NCBI GenBank assembly: GCA_051955985.1 | Contig: JBQCGD010000020.1 | Coordinates: 33,330 to 97,329 of the forward strand | Direction: 5' to 3' | Source: DATKPA01 sp051955985 | GTDB taxonomy: Bacteria > Planctomycetota > Phycisphaerae > WQYP01 | Length of the DNA: 64,000 bases | Shown here: piece after piece, positions 53,072-61,255 of the stretch | Numbering within the stretch: position 1 is the first letter of the stretch | Layout: each line of letters begins with the position of its first letter | The notes under the pieces: generated by a model | The model's database searches: none | What the model saw: only the letters and a program-made list of their open reading frames with translations | What the model was told of the DNA's origin: nothing | Program-made: the position numbers and the translations under genes

Positions 53072-53096
53072 CCACCCAAACAAGATATGCAACCCC

Positions 53097-53130
53097 ACAG
53101 ACCCCAGCCCCCAGTCCCCAGACCCCCCCT
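53097..53130 (+). repeat. Inverse TCTGGGG word repeat
   Basis: cagaccccagcccccagtcc continues as ccagacccc, between the STAS and ATPase genes. Confidence 0.75.
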
Positions 53131-53170
53131 GTAGCTGTCCTTTGTTCCGTCTAACCAGCGAGAGTGCCCC

Positions 53171-54421
53171 ATGACCATCGCCACCCAGCCCGCCCCCCAG
53201 ATCTCCCTTCTCAACGTCGATGCCGACCCCACCGAAACCGCCGCCGACAACCTCCTCGCCTACGCCGCACGCCTCGGCGCCAGCGACCTCTTCCTCTGCA
53301 CCAACGAACAGCACGTCCTCGTCCAGGCCCGCCACCTCGGCCTTATCCGCAACATCTCCGTCCTCCCCGCAGACCTCGGCAAACGCGTCATCACCCACCT
53401 CAAAACCCGCGCCGCGCTCGACCTCGCCGAACGCCGCCGCCCCCAGGAAGGCCGCTGCAGCTACCAGCACGATGACCTCGAAGCTTCCCGCATCTTCGAC
53501 GTCCGCGTCTCCACCATCCCCACCGCCTGCGGCGAAGATGTCGCTCTCCGGCTCCTCGAACGCACCACCAAGCTCATCTCCCTCGACGCCCTCGGCCTCA
53601 CCTCCCACCAGCAATCCACCCTCGCCGGCACCCTCGAATCCCCCGGCGGCCTCATCCTCCTCACCGGACCCACCGGCGCCGGCAAAACCGCCACCCTCTA
53701 CTCCTGCCTCCAAACCCTCAACAACGGCCGCCGCAAAATCAACACCATCGAAGACCCCGTCGAATTCACTCTCCCCGGCATCCGCCAGTCCCAGGTCAAC
53801 CCCGTCATTCACCTCGGCTTCTCCGACCTCCTCCGCTCCGTCATGCGCCAGTCCCCCGACGTCATCATGATCGGCGAAATCCGCGACCCCGAAACCGCCG
53901 ACATCGCCATCCGCGCCGCCAACTCCGGTCACCTCGTCCTCGCCACCATCCATGCCAGCGCCGCCGCCGGCGCCATCCAGTCCATGCGCGCCCTCGGCAT
54001 CCACTCCCACTTCCTCGCCACCGCACTCCGCTGCATCGTCGCCCAGCGCCTCGTCCGCACCCTCTGCCCCAACTGCAAAACCGCCTTCGACATCGCCGAC
54101 GCACCCCACACCTTCGATGACATCGCCCACCTCCTCGCCCCCGGCGAAGGCAAATTCCTCTACACCGCCCCCGGCTGCCAGCACTGCCACAACACCGGCT
54201 ACGCCGCCCGCACCGGCGTCTTCGAACTCATGCCCATCTCCCGCACCATCCGCAACCTCATCTCCGAAAACCGCCCCACCCGTGAAATCCGCCTCCGCGC
54301 CGTCGAAGAAAAAATGCTCGAATTCCGCCACGCCGCCCTCCTCAAAGTCGCCCACGGCATCACCAGCACCGAAGAAGTCTTCCGCGCCATCCCCACCGAA
54401 CACCTCCTCGCCGAAGAATAA
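53171..54421 (+). CDS. PilB/GspE/PilT-type secretion ATPase
   Basis: A 416-residue hexameric motor ATPase of type II secretion or type IV pilus systems. Walker A GPTGAGKT is at residues 166-173; 'EDPVEF' (Asp box), 'RQSPDVIMIGEIRDPETADI' (Walker B and His box region) and the zinc-binding pairs C299-C302 and C336-C339 follow, as in GspE/PilB. It is short: the N-terminal GspE domain (N1E) is missing or reduced. No other pilus gene is adjacent. The stop is followed directly by a hairpin element. Confidence 0.9.
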   Translation: MTIATQPAPQISLLNVDADPTETAADNLLAYAARLGASDLFLCTNEQHVLVQARHLGLIRNISVLPADLGKRVITHLKTRAALDLAERRRPQEGRCSYQHDDLEASRIFDVRVSTIPTACGEDVALRLLERTTKLISLDALGLTSHQQSTLAGTLESPGGLILLTGPTGAGKTATLYSCLQTLNNGRRKINTIEDPVEFTLPGIRQSQVNPVIHLGFSDLLRSVMRQSPDVIMIGEIRDPETADIAIRAANSGHLVLATIHASAAAGAIQSMRALGIHSHFLATALRCIVAQRLVRTLCPNCKTAFDIADAPHTFDDIAHLLAPGEGKFLYTAPGCQHCHNTGYAARTGVFELMPISRTIRNLISENRPTREIRLRAVEEKMLEFRHAALLKVAHGITSTEEVFRAIPTEHLLAEE

Positions 54422-54449
54422 AGTGGGGCCGACGCCCCCGTCGGCCAAT
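54422..54449 (+). repeat. Stop-codon-associated hairpin element, copy 3
   Basis: The TAA of the ATPase gene is followed by A, then GTGGGGCCGACGCC and CCCGTCGGCCAATC. Confidence 0.8.
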
Positions 54450-54500
54450 CCCGCCTCCCATTCCTAGCCCCGGAGCAAATCCATCCGGGCAGGAAACGTG

Positions 54501-54506
54501 TAAAAT
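54501..54506 (+). promoter_or_regulatory. Putative -10 element of the GNAT gene, leaderless arrangement
   Basis: TAAAAT followed by six C bases and ATG 54513. No SD is present. Confidence 0.45.
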
Positions 54507-54512
54507 CCCCCC

Positions 54513-54959
54513 ATGCCCTCCTTCACCCAAGCCACCCGCTCCGACCTCCCCACCCTCCTCGCCCTCCAGCGCGACTTCTACACCCACAGCCACCTCGACC
54601 ACACCCCCGCCGTCGCCGCCGCCACCGCACGCCTCCTCGACCATGACGCCCTCGGCCTCGCCATCCTCATCCACACCGACACCGCCCTCGCCGGCTACTT
54701 CGTCCTCACCTACGGCTTCTCCCTCGAACGCGGCGGCCGCTTCGCACTCCTCGACGAACTCTTCATCCTCCAAACCTTCCGCAAACAAGGCCTCGGCAAA
54801 GCCGCCGTCTCCCACGCCGCCGACCTCGCCCGCCACAACCACTGCCGCACCCTCCACCTCGAAGCCGACCCCCGAAACACCCCCGCCCTCTCCCTCTACC
54901 ACTCCCTCGGCTTCACCACCATCTCCCGCGATTACCTCACTCGCCCCCTCGACTATTGA
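54513..54959 (+). CDS. GNAT-family N-acetyltransferase
   Basis: A 148-residue single-domain acetyltransferase. The acetyl-CoA-binding motif A is 'LFILQTFRKQGLGKAAVSHA' (the R/Q-x-x-G-x-G/A loop) followed by 'HLEADPRNTPALSLYHSLGF' (motif B). It acetylates an unknown amine (small molecule or protein N-terminus). It has no SD, and a TAAAAT hexamer lies six bases before the ATG. Confidence 0.9.
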   Translation: MPSFTQATRSDLPTLLALQRDFYTHSHLDHTPAVAAATARLLDHDALGLAILIHTDTALAGYFVLTYGFSLERGGRFALLDELFILQTFRKQGLGKAAVSHAADLARHNHCRTLHLEADPRNTPALSLYHSLGFTTISRDYLTRPLDY

Positions 54960-54979
54960 TCTTCACCTGAACAATGTCT

Positions 54980-55045
54980 CGCACAACGTTTATGCACCCG
55001 CCAACGCTTGCGTCGTCGCGAACCGTACATATAACAAATTGCATC
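54980..55045 (+). repeat. Dispersed 54-base repeat, copy 2, with element-A-like end
   Basis: caacgtttatgcacccg resembles the inverted end of element A. It is followed by ccaacgcttgcgtcgtcgcg and acatataacaaattgcat, which match 25651-25704 in reverse orientation. Confidence 0.7.
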
Positions 55046-55096
55046 CCTCGCATGTCCCGCCACTACCGCGGACATTCGCTGTAGTTGATGACCTCC

Positions 55097-55138
55097 GAAA
55101 AAAAGAAAGCGGCCGACGCACCGCGCCAGCCGCTTTCA
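55097..55138 (-). terminator. Intrinsic terminator of the FKBP gene
   Basis: Read on the minus strand: GAAAGCGGC, 14-base loop, GCCGCTTTC, then TTTTTTTC. Confidence 0.85.
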
Positions 55139-55164
55139 TCATCACCTCGGAAACCCCCCTTACA

Positions 55165-55198
55165 TACCCCAGCCCCCAGTCCCCAGGCCCCGCCCCCC
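55165..55198 (+). repeat. Inverse TCTGGGG word repeat
   Basis: accccagcccccagtcccca continues as ggccccg, next to the 3' end of the FKBP gene. Confidence 0.65.
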
Positions 55199-55203
55199 CC
55201 GCC

Positions 55204-55905
55204 TCACTTCACCGACACCAGCTCCACATCAAAAATCAACGTCTCATTCGGCCCAATATCCGGCCCCGCACCGTTCTCCCCATACGCCAGCTTCGCCGGA
55301 ATATACAGCGTCCACTTGTCCCCCTCATGCATCAGCTGCAGCGCTTCCGTCCACCCCGGAATCACCCCGTTCACCGGAAACGTCACCGGCGTCCCGTGCG
55401 ATTCATCAAACACCTTCCCGTTCACCAGCGTCCCCTTGTAGTTCACCGACACCGTGTCCGTCGCCTTCGGCTGCTTCCCCTTCCCCGACGAATTCACCTT
55501 GTACTGCAGCCCCGACGCCGTCGTCACCACCCCCGGCTTCTTCGCGTTCTCCGCCAGGAACGCCTCCCCCGCCTTCTGCTTCTCCGTCGCCGCCGCCGTC
55601 TCCTTCTCCATCATCTTCTGCTTCAACGCCATCAGCGTCGTCCGAATCTCATCATCCGACATCTGCGGCTTCGCCCCGCCCGCCGAATCCTTCACCCCCG
55701 CCGCCAACGCCTTCTCATCAAAATCAATCCCATTCAGGCTCTTCCCGATCTGCAACCCGATCGCATACCCCACCTTCTCCTGCTCCGTTTTAAACGCCGA
55801 AGCCGATGCCGGCGCCGTCGTCGGCCCCTCCGCCATCACCACTCCCGCCCCCACCACAACCGCCAACACCGCCGCCAAACCAAAACTCTTCATCAGCTCA
55901 TCCAT
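55204..55905 (-). CDS. FKBP-type peptidyl-prolyl isomerase (FkpA/Mip-like)
   Basis: A 233-residue exported prolyl isomerase. The signal peptide is 'MKSFGLAAVLAVVVGAGVVM-A'. Residues about 40-115 form the helical dimerisation arm typical of Mip/FkpA; the C-terminal FKBP domain has 'VSVNYKGTLVNGKVFDES', 'VIPGWTEALQLMHEGDKWTL' and 'AYGENGAGPDIGPNETLIFD'. It should assist folding of exported proteins. Start is ATG 55905 or 55893. A T-run terminator follows. Confidence 0.93.
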   Translation of the reverse strand: MDELMKSFGLAAVLAVVVGAGVVMAEGPTTAPASASAFKTEQEKVGYAIGLQIGKSLNGIDFDEKALAAGVKDSAGGAKPQMSDDEIRTTLMALKQKMMEKETAAATEKQKAGEAFLAENAKKPGVVTTASGLQYKVNSSGKGKQPKATDTVSVNYKGTLVNGKVFDESHGTPVTFPVNGVIPGWTEALQLMHEGDKWTLYIPAKLAYGENGAGPDIGPNETLIFDVELVSVK

Positions 55906-56008
55906 TCAAGTAAACAAAAGGTTCAAAAGGTCCGTAATACTATCCCCCCGAACCCCGGCTGGAAAGCCGAGGGCTCCGATATGCCCCAAGTAGGCCGCCG
56001 CCTCGCGC

Positions 56009-56047
56009 AAAAACGAGAGCGGCCGCGATAAATCCCGTCGCGGCCGC
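56009..56047 (-). terminator. Intrinsic terminator of glmS
   Basis: Read on the minus strand: GCGGCCGCGA, nine-base loop, TCGCGGCCGC, then TCTCGTTTTTG. Confidence 0.85.
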
Positions 56048-56071
56048 CTCAAACCTCTTCGTTCCGGCGAA

Positions 56072-57931
56072 TCACTCCACCGTCACACTCTTCGCCAAAT
56101 TCCGCGGCTTATCCACATTGCACCCACGCGCCACCGCCGCATGATACGCCAAGAGCTGCAACGGTATCACCGTCAACAACGGCTGCAACGGCTCAATCGT
56201 CTCCGGCACCGTGATCACATGATCCGCCACCGTGTGAATATGCTCATCCCCTTCCGAAGCCACCGCAATAATCCGCCCGCCCCGCGCCTTCACCTCCTGG
56301 ATGTTCCCCAAAATCTTCTCATACTGCGTCCCACGGGGCGCAATAAACACCACCGGCATCCCCTCGTTAATCAACGCAATCGGCCCATGCTTCATCTCCG
56401 CCGCCGGCAACCCCTCCGCATGGATGTAGCTGATTTCCTTCAACTTCAACGCCCCCTCCAGCGCCACCGGATAGTTGTACCCGCGACCCAAAAACAACCA
56501 GTTGTCGCGCTTCACATACTTCTCCGTCACCCCCTTGATCTCCTCGCTCTGCTGCAGCACGTGCCGCACCTGCTCCGGTATCTTGCTCAATGCCGTCAAA
56601 AACTCATTGAGCACCTGCTGGCTCATGTACTTCCGCCGCGCCACAAACAACGCCACCAGCGTCTCCACCACCACCTGCCCGCTGAACGCCTTCGTGCTCG
56701 CCACCCCGATCTCCGGCCCAACGTGCAGATAAACCCCCGCATCCGTCTCCCGCGCAATCGTGCTCCCCACCGTATTGATAATCCCCATCGACAGCGCCCC
56801 GCGCTCCTTCGCCTCGCGCAGCGCCGCCAGCGTGTCCGCCGTCTCCCCGCTCTGAGAAATGGCAACGACAATCGTCCCATCCTCAATGATCGGATTCCGA
56901 TACCGGAACTCCGACGCATACTCCACTTCCGTCGGAATCTTCGCCAGGTCCTCCATCAAATACTCGCCCACCAGCCCCGCATGCCAAGCCGTCCCGCACC
57001 CCGTAATAATCACCCGCCGCGCCCGCACCAAATCGCGCGCATAATTCGCCAGCCCCCCCAGCACCACCCGCCCCTCATGCAGATCGATCCGCCCCCGCAA
57101 ACAGTTCTCAATCGCGATCGGCTGCTCCATGATCTCCTTCAACATGAAGTGCTCGTACTTCCCAAGCTCCATCTGCTCCAGCTTGAACTCCGCCTCCTTG
57201 ATCTCCGGCGTCACCGGGACATCATCAATCGTCATCGTCTTGAATCCCCCCGGCTTGATCACCGCCATCTCGTTGTCGTTCAAATACACCACCTGCGTCG
57301 TGTGCTCCACGATCGCCGCCGCATCCGACGCCACGATGTACTCCCCGCTCCCTACCCCCACAATCAGCGGACTCCCCCTCCGCGCCACCACCAAGGTCTC
57401 CGGCTCATCCGCCGACATCACCGCAATCCCGTACGTCCCCCGCGCTTCATGCAACGCCGCCTGCACCGCCTTCGCCAGCGCGCTCCCCGCCCCATTCCCC
57501 TCGCCCGGCTTGTAAAAATGCGCAATCAGCATCGCCAGCACTTCCGTATCCGTCTGGCTCGAGAACTTGTGCCCCTTCTCCTGCAAAAACTGCTTCAACG
57601 TCGCATAGTTCTCAATGATCCCATTGTGCACCAGCGCAATCTTGTTCCGGTCATCCACGTGCGGGTGCGCATTGCACTCGGTGGGGGGGCCATGCGTCGC
57701 CCACCGCGTGTGCGCCATCCCCACATGCCCCGCCGGCAACTGCGACCCCGCCGCCTCCAGCGTGCTCTCCAAAACACTGATCCGCCCCACCGCCCGCCGC
57801 ACATGCAGCTTCCCCCCGTTCCCAATGCAGATCCCCGCCGAGTCATACCCCCGGTACTCCAGCCGCTTCAACCCCTCCAACAGCAGCGACTGCGCATTCT
57901 TCTTCCCGACATAAGCGACGATCCCGCACAT
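56072..57931 (-). CDS. glmS: Glucosamine-fructose-6-phosphate aminotransferase (isomerizing)
   Basis: A 619-residue GlmS, which makes glucosamine 6-phosphate from fructose 6-phosphate and glutamine for peptidoglycan and lipopolysaccharide. The catalytic Cys is C2 (MCGIVAYVGKKNAQ), followed by 'HTRWATHGPPTECNAHPHVD' and 'NGIIENY' of the glutaminase domain. Two SIS domains follow ('ITGCGTAWHAG', 'ISQSGETADTL'), and the protein ends 'NLAKSVTVE' as usual. ATG 57931 has GAGGA upstream. I see no glmS ribozyme in the leader. Confidence 0.97.
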   Translation of the reverse strand: MCGIVAYVGKKNAQSLLLEGLKRLEYRGYDSAGICIGNGGKLHVRRAVGRISVLESTLEAAGSQLPAGHVGMAHTRWATHGPPTECNAHPHVDDRNKIALVHNGIIENYATLKQFLQEKGHKFSSQTDTEVLAMLIAHFYKPGEGNGAGSALAKAVQAALHEARGTYGIAVMSADEPETLVVARRGSPLIVGVGSGEYIVASDAAAIVEHTTQVVYLNDNEMAVIKPGGFKTMTIDDVPVTPEIKEAEFKLEQMELGKYEHFMLKEIMEQPIAIENCLRGRIDLHEGRVVLGGLANYARDLVRARRVIITGCGTAWHAGLVGEYLMEDLAKIPTEVEYASEFRYRNPIIEDGTIVVAISQSGETADTLAALREAKERGALSMGIINTVGSTIARETDAGVYLHVGPEIGVASTKAFSGQVVVETLVALFVARRKYMSQQVLNEFLTALSKIPEQVRHVLQQSEEIKGVTEKYVKRDNWLFLGRGYNYPVALEGALKLKEISYIHAEGLPAAEMKHGPIALINEGMPVVFIAPRGTQYEKILGNIQEVKARGGRIIAVASEGDEHIHTVADHVITVPETIEPLQPLLTVIPLQLLAYHAAVARGCNVDKPRNLAKSVTVE

Positions 57932-58334
57932 AATGAATCCTCATTCGAAGAAACCGCACATCCCGTTCAGCCCCGACCCTTGGACCGGAGAATCCGTTAC
58001 CAAACGCAACGCGCAGCCAAATAGTTTACCGACATCCCCTTTTATCGGCTAAACCTCCACACACCTTATCGTTTCCACCATCTCTACGAATTTACGCCCC
58101 CCGCCCCCTTCAGGATGATGAAAAATGCCCAGCAGAGCCAAAAACCCTCCCCACACCCCGCCCTCCACTAAAATACCCCTTCCGCCCCTTTCGTATTACC
58201 ATCCCCACTCCTCGCCCGCAGCGACACCATCTGACAGGAGCCACACCTCCACAGACCCCAGTCCCCAGTCCCCAGACCCCGTTCGCAGCCCCACCGCGCT
58301 GCCCTTGTCATAACCAACCCGCCGGAACCCCACC
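57932..58334. other. 403-base divergent gap with one word repeat
   Basis: No gene is seen between glmS and the thioredoxin-NHL gene. Positions 58249-58282 carry accccagtccccagtcccca, an inverse TCTGGGG word repeat. Both promoters should lie here, but none is clear. Confidence 0.5.
58249..58282 (+). repeat. Inverse TCTGGGG word repeat
   Basis: cagaccccagtccccagtcc continues as ccagaccccg. Same family as 28418, 53097 and 55165. Confidence 0.75.
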
Positions 58335-59828
58335 ATGCCCATCCACGCCCCCGACTTCCCCCCATCCGCCTCCTGGCTCAACACCCACAACGCCCCCCTC
58401 CACCTCCACACCAACCTCAAAGGCCACCTCCTCCTCCTCCACTTCTTCACCTTCTCCTGCATCAACTGCATCCACACCCTCCCCGACCTCGCCTTCCTCG
58501 AACAAAAATACAAAGACGCCCCCTTCCTCATCCTCGGCATCCACTCCCCCAAATTCGACCACGCCAAATCCCCCTCCGCCGTCCAAGCCGCCGCTCATCG
58601 CCACCACCTCCACCACCCCATCCTCCTCGACCCCCACCACACCACCTGGGACGCCTACGCCATCCCCTCCTGGCCCACCCTCACTCTCATCGGCCCCGAC
58701 GCCAAAATCATCGGCCAAGTCTCCGGCGAAGGCCACCGCAACCTCCTCGACCAATCCATCGCCCGCGCCCTCCAACACTTCCAATCCAAAAACCTCCTCA
58801 CCCAAACCCCCCTCAAATTCCCCCCGCCACCACCCGCCACCCCCTCACCCACCCAACTCTCCTTCCCCACCAAACTCCTCCACGACCCCCACAACAACCG
58901 CCTCCTCCTCCTCGACTCCGGCCACAACCGCATCCTCCTCACCTCCCTCCCCAACAACCAAAACGAACTCACCCTCCTCCAAACCATCGGCACCGGCCAC
59001 ATCGGCAACACCGACGGCCCCTCCCACACCGCCTCCTTCCACCACCCCCAGGGCGCATGCCTCTCCCCCAACGGCCAAATCCTCTACCTCGCCGACACCC
59101 AAAACCACCTCCTACGCCGCATCGACCGCCAAAAAAACCTCGTCTCCACCCTCCTCGGCACCGGCCAACAAAAATTCGACCACGAAGCCGGCAAATCCTC
59201 CCGCGACCAACCCCTCAACTCCCCCTGGGACTGCGCAGTTTCGGGCAACCGCCTCTACATCTCCCAAGCCGGCCAACACCAACTCTTCTCCACCAACCTC
59301 ATGACGCTCATGACCGAAGTCGCCGCCGGCACCGCCAGAGAAGCACTCCGCGACGGCCCCGCCCTCGACGCCCAGCTCGCCCAACCCTCCCCCCTCGCCC
59401 TCGACCCCGCCTCCCAAACCCTCTACTTCCTGGATGCCGAATCCTCCGCCCTCCGCGCACTCGACCTCAAATCCAAAACCCTCACCACCCTCCTCGGCCA
59501 CGGCCTCTTCGACTTCGGCGACACCGACGGCCCCCCCCATCACGCCCAACTCCAACACCCCCTCGGCCTCTCGCGAAGCGCCGACAACAACTCCCTCTAC
59601 ATCGCCGACACCTTCAACCACAAAATCAAACAATTCGACCTGCAAACCAAAACCCTCACCACCCTTTACCCCATCGACCCCGCCGCCACCCCCCTCAACG
59701 AACCCACCAGCATCCTCCCCCTCCCCAACACCAACGACCTCCTCATCGCCGACACCAACAACCACCGCCTCCTAAGAATCAACCCCCACACCCAATCCCA
59801 CCACCCCCTCACCCTCAAACAAAAATAA
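58335..59828 (+). CDS. Thioredoxin-like and NHL-repeat protein (NHLRC2-like)
   Basis: A 497-residue protein with an N-terminal thioredoxin-fold domain holding the redox pair C42-x-x-C45 (TFSCINCIHTLP). A C-terminal beta-propeller of NHL repeats follows ('HHPQGACLSPNGQILYLADT', 'LQHPLGLSRSADNNSLYIAD'), as in NHLRC2. The family role is unknown, perhaps thiol redox or scaffold. No signal peptide is visible. Coding DNA is extremely C-rich with few G in third codon positions. The SD is weak (GGA upstream of ATG 58335). Confidence 0.88.
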   Translation: MPIHAPDFPPSASWLNTHNAPLHLHTNLKGHLLLLHFFTFSCINCIHTLPDLAFLEQKYKDAPFLILGIHSPKFDHAKSPSAVQAAAHRHHLHHPILLDPHHTTWDAYAIPSWPTLTLIGPDAKIIGQVSGEGHRNLLDQSIARALQHFQSKNLLTQTPLKFPPPPPATPSPTQLSFPTKLLHDPHNNRLLLLDSGHNRILLTSLPNNQNELTLLQTIGTGHIGNTDGPSHTASFHHPQGACLSPNGQILYLADTQNHLLRRIDRQKNLVSTLLGTGQQKFDHEAGKSSRDQPLNSPWDCAVSGNRLYISQAGQHQLFSTNLMTLMTEVAAGTAREALRDGPALDAQLAQPSPLALDPASQTLYFLDAESSALRALDLKSKTLTTLLGHGLFDFGDTDGPPHHAQLQHPLGLSRSADNNSLYIADTFNHKIKQFDLQTKTLTTLYPIDPAATPLNEPTSILPLPNTNDLLIADTNNHRLLRINPHTQSHHPLTLKQK

Positions 59829-59861
59829 CCCCCCAACCAACCCCCCCCTCACCATCCTCAT

Positions 59862-59897
59862 CTTCATCTTTATCTTTATCTTTATCCCCCTCATCCT
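59862..59897 (+). repeat. CATCTT/TATCTT short tandem repeat
   Basis: catcttcatctttatcttta continues as tctttatc, between the NHL gene and the convergent lipoprotein gene. Confidence 0.8.
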
Positions 59898-59910
59898 CAC
59901 CCCAACCCTC

Positions 59911-60324
59911 TCACTTCTTCACCACCACCACCACCCCATGCACCGCCGCCACAATCTCCTTCTCCGCCCGCTCCGACAACCCGCTCCGCGTCACCCCCGG
60001 CCAATCCGTCAACTGCACATCCCACACCCCGCTCTTCATCCGCCCCAGCGAAATCGAAAACTGCTCCCCACCCCGCTTCACCCACCACCGCCCGGGCGCC
60101 TTCTCATCCCGCCTCAACCCCAACCCCTCCGCCACCTTCCCCACCTCCCCCGCCACATCCGCATCCCCCTTGATCCGCACCTCCATCACCACCTTGCTCA
60201 CCGCCGGCCACTCCACCCCCGCCGGCCGCAAATACATCTCCTGCGTATACCCCCCCGAACACCCCGCCACCCCCATCGCACCCACCATTACCGAAAACCG
60301 GCCAACCCAATTCATCACCCGCAT
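59911..60324 (-). CDS. Small lipoprotein of unknown function
   Basis: A 137-residue protein with a lipoprotein signal (MRVMNWVGRFSVMVGAMGV then AGCSGG, the lipobox cysteine near residue 22). The mature part is charged and I do not recognise it. GAGG precedes ATG 60324. Confidence 0.7.
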   Translation of the reverse strand: MRVMNWVGRFSVMVGAMGVAGCSGGYTQEMYLRPAGVEWPAVSKVVMEVRIKGDADVAGEVGKVAEGLGLRRDEKAPGRWWVKRGGEQFSISLGRMKSGVWDVQLTDWPGVTRSGLSERAEKEIVAAVHGVVVVVKK

Positions 60325-60380
60325 CACAAACCTCCAACTCAAAGTCCCCCCAATTATCCCCCAAACCCCAAAAATCCCAA

Positions 60381-60405
60381 GCCCACGCCTCCCACCGGCG
60401 TGGGC
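60381..60405 (+). repeat. CCCACGCC hairpin, element-A relative
   Basis: CAAG-CCCACGCC, seven-base loop, GGCGTGGG. It shares the CAAGCCCAC start and covarying stem with 46060, 50795 and 61641. Confidence 0.55.
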
Positions 60406-60544
60406 ACACCGGGCGTCCGCAGCGCATAATCCTCTCGAAACTTCGGTGCCATTTCCAAACGGTAAATCGCACAGGCGTGTCCGTTGCCTCAGCGAACTTT
60501 CGCCACGAACATTCGTAATATCAGAGCCGACCGAGGATTCTCAG

Positions 60545-61111
60545 ATGCCTGACGTCCCTGATCATCGTCCTCCTGCTCCCGTGCTGTCATACGCTTCGTT
60601 GACCAACAAGGTGAGTTGTGATCCGATGCGGTCAGGCCGATTCGTGGTCGTGGGCGATGAAGCGCTTCTCCCACCCCGGTGCGTCCTTTGCAATACGGCG
60701 GCCCAGGACCCACCCTTGCATCTCAAACTATACCCGAACTCCGAGTCATTCCATTACGAGGGCCTGGGGGAATTCCGCCTATTCGCCCGCGGGACCGACA
60801 TTTCGTTGAGCCTTTGCCGTCGACACTTGCGCCGCCGTCGCCGGACCCTCGCCGTGATCGCACTTCTCGCGATTGGCGTCCTTTCAGCCAGCGCAATCGG
60901 AATCTGTGCCAAATCAAAGCAACGCGACTCGCTCAGCAACGTGAGCTGTCTTTCCGGAGTCCTGCTTACTGTGGGAATCGGTATCGCCTCTGCCATTGGA
61001 ACCAAAGGCCCACGATGCCACCACTTCCAGGGCGGCTACTACTACCTCGAAGGTTTCGGCCGGCCTTTCCTGCAAAGCCTCCCCGAAGCCCCCCTAATGA
61101 ACGACAAGTAA
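60545..61111 (+). CDS. Membrane protein with a CxxC motif
   Basis: A 188-residue protein with CVLC (about residues 47-50), a basic 'CRRHLRRRRRTLAVI' region and two membrane helices (LAVIALLAIGVLSASAIGIC; GVLLTVGIGIASAIG). GAGGA precedes ATG 60545. The base composition is less C-rich than the flanking genes. Function unknown. Confidence 0.7.
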   Translation: MPDVPDHRPPAPVLSYASLTNKVSCDPMRSGRFVVVGDEALLPPRCVLCNTAAQDPPLHLKLYPNSESFHYEGLGEFRLFARGTDISLSLCRRHLRRRRRTLAVIALLAIGVLSASAIGICAKSKQRDSLSNVSCLSGVLLTVGIGIASAIGTKGPRCHHFQGGYYYLEGFGRPFLQSLPEAPLMNDK

Positions 61112-61146
61112 CCCTTCCGCCGCATTCCTCCACCCGATACCTCCCC

Positions 61147-61170
61147 AACCGCGGCCGCCGCACGCATTCC
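61147..61170 (+). repeat. AACCGCGGCCGCCGCAC repeat, copy 1
   Basis: aaccgcggccgccgcacgca. Copy 2 at 62386-62410 forms the C-terminus of another gene. Confidence 0.65.
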
Positions 61171-61243
61171 CACCTTCCCATCCCCGCGCCGTCACCGCTA
61201 TCCAATTCCCCACAATCTCTAGCAGCGCACAAATCACCCCGAT

Positions 61244-61249
61244 TACAAT
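61244..61249 (+). promoter_or_regulatory. Putative -10 element of the gene at 61256, leaderless arrangement
   Basis: TACAAT followed by six bases and ATG 61256. No SD is present. Confidence 0.45.
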
Positions 61250-61255
61250 TCCCGC

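Noticed and set aside
52601..54448. 615-residue open frame opposite the STAS and ATPase genes
   Set aside because: Antisense shadow spanning two real genes and their gap; composition is Gly/Glu/Val only.
57932..58334. glmS ribozyme or riboswitch upstream of glmS
   Set aside because: No conserved core was recognisable and the leader appears short; the SD is directly before the ATG.
59057..60544. Pro/Arg/His-rich frame running into the gene at 60545
   Set aside because: It is an out-of-frame reading of the NHL gene and the lipoprotein region; only the part from ATG 60545 has real protein features.
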